From Lysobacterales bacterium (lineage in GTDB: Bacteria > Pseudomonadota > Gammaproteobacteria > Xanthomonadales > SZUA-36), in contig SHZL01000070.1 of the NCBI GenBank assembly GCA_009692275.1, positions 1 through 10,862 on the forward strand: a DNA stretch of 10,862 nt, in the 5' to 3' direction. Under the pieces are notes generated by a model, which saw nothing but the letters and a program-made list of their open reading frames with translations, made no database searches and was not told where the DNA came from. How positions within the stretch are numbered: position 1 is the stretch's first letter; each line of letters starts with the position of its first letter. The position numbers and the translations under genes were made by a program. Below, piece after piece: positions 6,855-10,862 of the stretch.

Positions 6855-7885
6855 GGCAGCAGAGAATACTCGCCAGCAGCTTTGGTTGGGGCGAGGACCC
6901 CGTCAGTCTCCAGGGCGCTCAGCAGGTACTCCGGCAAGGCATTCAGCGTCAGAGAAAATGTCACCTTTCGCGGGGCCGCGGCCAGCACTTCCACCCGCTC
7001 GACCAGGCTTAATTTCTGCAAGTAAACAAGGCAGCGGGCGTAATCGCCGGCCCTGGCAATGCCAGTGACGGACACCTCCATAGTTTGCTGGCCCTGGTCT
7101 GCCGTCGCGATGGAATTGAGCGCGACGACTTGGTCGATGGCCATGTTCATGCCTTCCGCCAGCGCCAATTGAATGTCCGGGTTGCGGTTACGCCAGGACT
7201 TCACCTGCCCCATGTAGTCCATGTTCATGCGCACATTCCAATCCTGGCCTTCACGCCGGGCCGCAATGACCAGTGCATCGGCCGGACCTGATTCCACCAG
7301 TTCTTCGGTATATCCTCCCCACAACAACTGCGGGTCTACCGCATAAACACCTGACTCGTCCGGCTGGGGGCGGATTACCGGCATCCCCCGTGCACTGGCA
7401 ATGGCAGCCACGCCATCCCAGGCGTACCCCAGTTCAACCGGCATGATGGCCCGGCTTGTCCCGTCATCAACCACGAACCAAACGGTCAGCGGGCGCCGTT
7501 CCGGTTTCCAGATGGGCAGTTGCAGGCTCTTTGCCAGGTCGGCAACGGCGACGCCGGAAAATTCGACGACGAGATACGTCTGCTCACTCACTTCTCCATC
7601 CGGCAACGGGAGTTCCCGGTCGCTGTAGTAGAACGTAACGGCCAGTGCAGCGGCATTCCGAATGGCAGGCCCAGGATCGGGGTACGCCTCGAAAGTTCTC
7701 AATCCGCTGACTTTTTGCAGAACCTGTAATAAAGCCAGCGACATTGCCCGCTTTTGCTCTGCAGCAGACTGGTCTGCCACCTGCGCCTCACCGGTATACA
7801 AACCCGAATCAATCGCAAACAGCAAGCCCTTATGCGCAAACACGGCGCAAGTCGACACAAGTATGGAGAGCAGCAGTTTTCTCAT
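6851..7885 (-). CDS. DUF2066 family exported protein
   Basis: This 344-residue protein of unknown function is probably secreted to the periplasm. From the start at 7885 it shows a signal peptide: MRK, a hydrophobic stretch (4-24) and a likely cleavage after LLFA, before IDSGLYTGEAQ. The segment LYTGEAQVADQSAAEQKRAM (from residue 29), followed by LALLQVLQKVSG, is the N-terminal signature of DUF2066 proteins. PLTVWFVVDDG further on is also typical. An earlier ATG at 7936 would add 17 residues in front of the signal peptide. I prefer 7885 because the signal peptide is then of normal form, although neither start has a convincing ribosome-binding site. It is the first gene of the probable minus-strand operon with the phosphatidyltransferase, hda and amn. 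DUF2066 genes often lie between purM and hda in Gammaproteobacteria (recalled, not checked). Confidence 0.85.
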   Translation of the reverse strand: MRKLLLSILVSTCAVFAHKGLLFAIDSGLYTGEAQVADQSAAEQKRAMSLALLQVLQKVSGLRTFEAYPDPGPAIRNAAALAVTFYYSDRELPLPDGEVSEQTYLVVEFSGVAVADLAKSLQLPIWKPERRPLTVWFVVDDGTSRAIMPVELGYAWDGVAAIASARGMPVIRPQPDESGVYAVDPQLLWGGYTEELVESGPADALVIAARREGQDWNVRMNMDYMGQVKSWRNRNPDIQLALAEGMNMAIDQVVALNSIATADQGQQTMEVSVTGIARAGDYARCLVYLQKLSLVERVEVLAAAPRKVTFSLTLNALPEYLLSALETDGVLAPTKAAGEYSLLP

Positions 7886-7980
7886 GGAATCTTTTAGGGA
7901 AACCGGAAGCAATCCCCGGCATGAATAAGATACCATAGGCGGTCAGACACTCGTAATCACTCTGCCCGGCGGGTTTTTCC
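7886..7980. promoter_or_regulatory. Divergent intergenic region between the DUF2066 gene and purM
   Basis: These 95 bases must hold the promoters of both the minus-strand operon and the purMN operon, because the genes on the two sides diverge. I could not find a convincing -35/-10 pair on either strand, nor an obvious palindromic operator. The plus-strand side ends in a C/T-rich run before the purM start without a clear Shine-Dalgarno sequence. The role is inferred from gene orientation only. Confidence 0.4.
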
Positions 7981-9047
<1,067 letters not shown>

Positions 9048-9051
<4 letters not shown>

Positions 9052-9704
9052 GTGTGCGCAGGATCACGGTACTGATTTCCGGCGGGGGCAGCAATCTGCA
9101 GGCCTTGATTGATGCACGCGATCAAGGCCGACTCAAGGTGGAAATCAGTCTCGTGATCAGCAGCCGTGCCGATGCTTTTGGCCTGGAACGCGCACGCAAG
9201 GCCGGCATTCCCACCAGCATCCTGCAACAGGATGAATTCCCCCGACGCGCGGACTACGACAGAAAACTGGCAGAACTGATCGCCGTGGGTAGTCCCGACC
9301 TGGTCGTGCTGGCTGGTTTCATGCGCATTGTAGGCCCCGAAGTTTTGCAGCGCTTTGCCGGCAAATTGATCAATTTGCACCCTTCCCTGCTACCCCTGCA
9401 TCGTGGCACCAACACCTATGAACGCGCGATCAAGTCAGGCGATACGGAGCATGGGGCCAGCGTGCATTTTGTGACTGCCGACCTGGATGCCGGCCCGGTA
9501 ATTTCGCAGGTGCGCATTCCCATCGACGCACAGGACCAGCCAGCTACCCTCGCCGCCCGGCTCTCGCCCAGGGAGCACCAGTTGTTGGTGGCAACGGTTG
9601 AATTGTTCAGCCATTGCCCGGTCGAATGCACGCATGGCGTGATTACCCTGGATGGAGAAACCCTGAAGCAACCTCTGGTACTGGATCCCAATGGCTTTTT
9701 CTAA
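9048..9704 (+). CDS. purN: Phosphoribosylglycinamide formyltransferase (GAR transformylase)
   Basis: PurN transfers a formyl group from 10-formyltetrahydrofolate to glycinamide ribonucleotide, the third step of purine synthesis. The 218-residue protein has the phosphate-binding SGGGSNLQ (11-18), ADAFGLERAR (41-50), VVLAGFMRI (86-94), NLHPSLLP (109-116) and SVHFVTADLDAGPV (138-151). The catalytic residues N109, H111 and D147 (Asn106, His108 and Asp144 in E. coli) are all present. The stretch after HPSLLP reads LHRGTNTY where E. coli has KYPGLHTH, an unusual local difference. The GTG start overlaps the purM stop (GTGA), fitting translational coupling; a second GTG at 9054 is possible. The end overlaps the DUF3108 gene by 14 bases. 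Confidence 0.95.
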
Positions 9705-10524
9705 ACTCCACTTCGGTATCAGCGCTGGCATCCTGGCGGTCACCGCCTTTTTTGCGCCTAACTTGTGCGCTGAGCCGCGACCATACCAGCTGAGTTACGA
9801 GGTCTATCGAAACGGCAAACTGGCCGGCCAGGCTGAAGTCGACATGCAACAGAAAGGCGAACAATGGATCATCCGCAGTGCAGGCAGTGGCACCCGCGGC
9901 CTGGGCCGTTTGCTTGGCGTTACTGACGCAGAACAGGTGGAAGGATATTTTCTGGATGGCAGGTTTCGACCGGAACACTTCAGCCATCATTCCCGGCTTG
10001 CGGGCATCAGCGACGACTGGTCCGCGAAATTCAACTGGCAGGACGGCACTGTCGCCATCACGAAAGACGACGACGTGTTGTCGCTGGACATGGGCACCGG
10101 TGCACTGGATAAATTGTCACTGAATGTTGAGCTGCAACGGCGGCTTCGCGAGCAGGTTCCCGACCTGCAGTTTTTCCAGGTCTCTGATGACAAGATCAAG
10201 CCACAAACGTATCGCTTGCTTCCCCGGGAGCAGCTCGAAACCAGCCTCGGCTGCCTCAACACCGTCCCGGTAGAACTTGTGCCCACCGGTAGCACGCGCT
10301 TTGCAAGGAGTTGGCATGCGCCTGAGCTTGATTTCCTGACCGTGCGCCTTGAACGAGCCAAGACAAATGGCGTTCACCTGGAGATGCGTATCAGCGCGAT
10401 GGTGCTTGATGGCAAAAGAATCGATCCTGTTGCCCCATGTTCAGCAACTCATTCCGGGTCCAGCGGCCCGGATGGTGCTGCTGGGCGGTTGCTTCCAATG
10501 CGCCGTATGCGTGCTCCCAGCTGA
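9691..10524 (+). CDS. DUF3108 family predicted periplasmic protein
   Basis: This 277-residue protein of unknown function has an N-terminal signal peptide (hydrophobic residues 8-22, likely cleavage after NLCA at 27). The mature part looks like a mainly beta protein: YQLSYEVYRNGKLAGQAEV (from 32), the GLGRLLGV loop, EGYFLDGRFRPEHFSHHSR, and near the end FARSWHAPELDFLTVRLERA (204-223), the usual DUF3108 C-terminal pattern. Similarity should end near DGKRI (240-244). The last 33 residues are low-complexity and Ser/Gly/Arg-rich, and from residue 253 they lie over the 3' end of murA on the other strand, so they may be a non-conserved extension. The ATG lies within the last codons of purN, so it is the third gene of the purMN operon. 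No strong ribosome-binding site is visible. Confidence 0.83.
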   Translation: MAFSKLHFGISAGILAVTAFFAPNLCAEPRPYQLSYEVYRNGKLAGQAEVDMQQKGEQWIIRSAGSGTRGLGRLLGVTDAEQVEGYFLDGRFRPEHFSHHSRLAGISDDWSAKFNWQDGTVAITKDDDVLSLDMGTGALDKLSLNVELQRRLREQVPDLQFFQVSDDKIKPQTYRLLPREQLETSLGCLNTVPVELVPTGSTRFARSWHAPELDFLTVRLERAKTNGVHLEMRISAMVLDGKRIDPVAPCSATHSGSSGPDGAAGRLLPMRRMRAPS

Positions 10525-10862
10525 CCCAGTTTTTCCTCAATATTTTCGTAGCCACGATCTATGTGGTATACCCGGTCTATGCGGGTTTGACCCTGGGCAA
10601 CCAGGCCCGCCAGCACCAGGCTGGCAGAAGCACGCAAGTCGGTGGCCATGATGGGCGCGCCGGTCAACTGGGGAACGCCCCGGACAATGGCCGAATTGCC
10701 CTTGAGCTGGATGTCGGCCCCGAGCCGCCTGAGTTCCTGCACGTGCATGAAGCGGTTTTCGAACACGGTTTCGGTGATTATCCCGGTGCCCTCGGCAACG
10801 GAGTTGAGAGCGGTGAATTGCGCCTGCATATCGGTGGGGAAAGCCGGGTACGGTGCCGTGGT
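10449..10862 (-). CDS. murA: UDP-N-acetylglucosamine 1-carboxyvinyltransferase, C-terminal part (5' partial)
   Basis: MurA adds enolpyruvate from phosphoenolpyruvate to UDP-GlcNAc, the first committed step of peptidoglycan synthesis, in the cytoplasm. Only the last 137 codons are in the window; the frame is open to the window edge. Motifs are APYPAFPTDMQAQF (the Asp matches Asp305 of E. coli MurA), GTGIITETVFENRFMHV, MATDLRASASLVLAG (Asp369 and Arg371 in E. coli) and YHIDRGYENIEEKL (Arg397). The conserved end LGARIRR falls at about 10500. Sixteen further residues (IGSNRPAAPSGPLDPE) follow, about 12 more than in E. coli. The final 76 bases overlap the DUF3108 gene tail to tail. No hairpin terminator is visible at its end. 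Confidence 0.95.
   Translation of the reverse strand, partial: TTAPYPAFPTDMQAQFTALNSVAEGTGIITETVFENRFMHVQELRRLGADIQLKGNSAIVRGVPQLTGAPIMATDLRASASLVLAGLVAQGQTRIDRVYHIDRGYENIEEKLGQLGARIRRIGSNRPAAPSGPLDPE

Noticed and set aside
10454..10471. CCGGG / CCCGG hairpin as a terminator between the DUF3108 gene and murA
   Set aside because: The stem is just 5 bp with an 8-base loop, there is no T run on either strand, and it lies within coding sequence.

Overview
The window looks like the chromosome of a gammaproteobacterium of moderately high GC. The best evidence is the block DUF2066 - CDP-alcohol phosphatidyltransferase - hda on the minus strand, divergent from purM-purN-DUF3108. From memory this neighbourhood is typical of Pseudomonas-like Gammaproteobacteria. 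The MurA and PurM motifs are also of proteobacterial type. I see no phage, transposon, plasmid, CRISPR or RNA-gene signature. Nearly all of the sequence is coding, and most genes are core metabolism.

Region 1 (1-2852, plus strand) is the proton-translocating NAD(P) transhydrogenase in its three-subunit form: pntAA (5' end outside the window), pntAB and pntB. Region 2 (2854-4763) is a monocistronic unit. A strong sigma-70-like promoter begins one base after the pntB stop and drives a 590-residue predicted outer-membrane lipoprotein of unknown function. A 12-bp hairpin terminator closes it.

Region 3 (4767-7885, minus strand) reads, in transcription order, DUF2066 secreted protein, CDP-alcohol phosphatidyltransferase, Hda and a short-form AMP nucleosidase. 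The gaps are -4, 35 and 19 bases, so this is probably one operon ending at the shared hairpin. Hda turns off DnaA by stimulating its ATP hydrolysis. The phosphatidyltransferase probably makes acidic phospholipid, and AMP nucleosidase removes AMP.

Region 4 (7981-10524, plus strand) is purM-purN-DUF3108, with each pair of genes overlapping. PurM and PurN carry out two steps of de novo IMP synthesis; the DUF3108 protein is a predicted periplasmic protein of unknown role. It runs convergently into the 3' end of murA (10449-10862, minus strand, 5' part outside the window), and the two reading frames overlap by 76 bp.

I found no clearly new system. The points most worth a second look are the unrecognised lipoprotein with its own promoter, the linkage of Hda, a phospholipid synthase and AMP nucleosidase, the 3' overlap of murA with the DUF3108 gene, an altered loop in PurN next to the catalytic motif, and a 21-codon ORF that starts directly after the pntAA stop.
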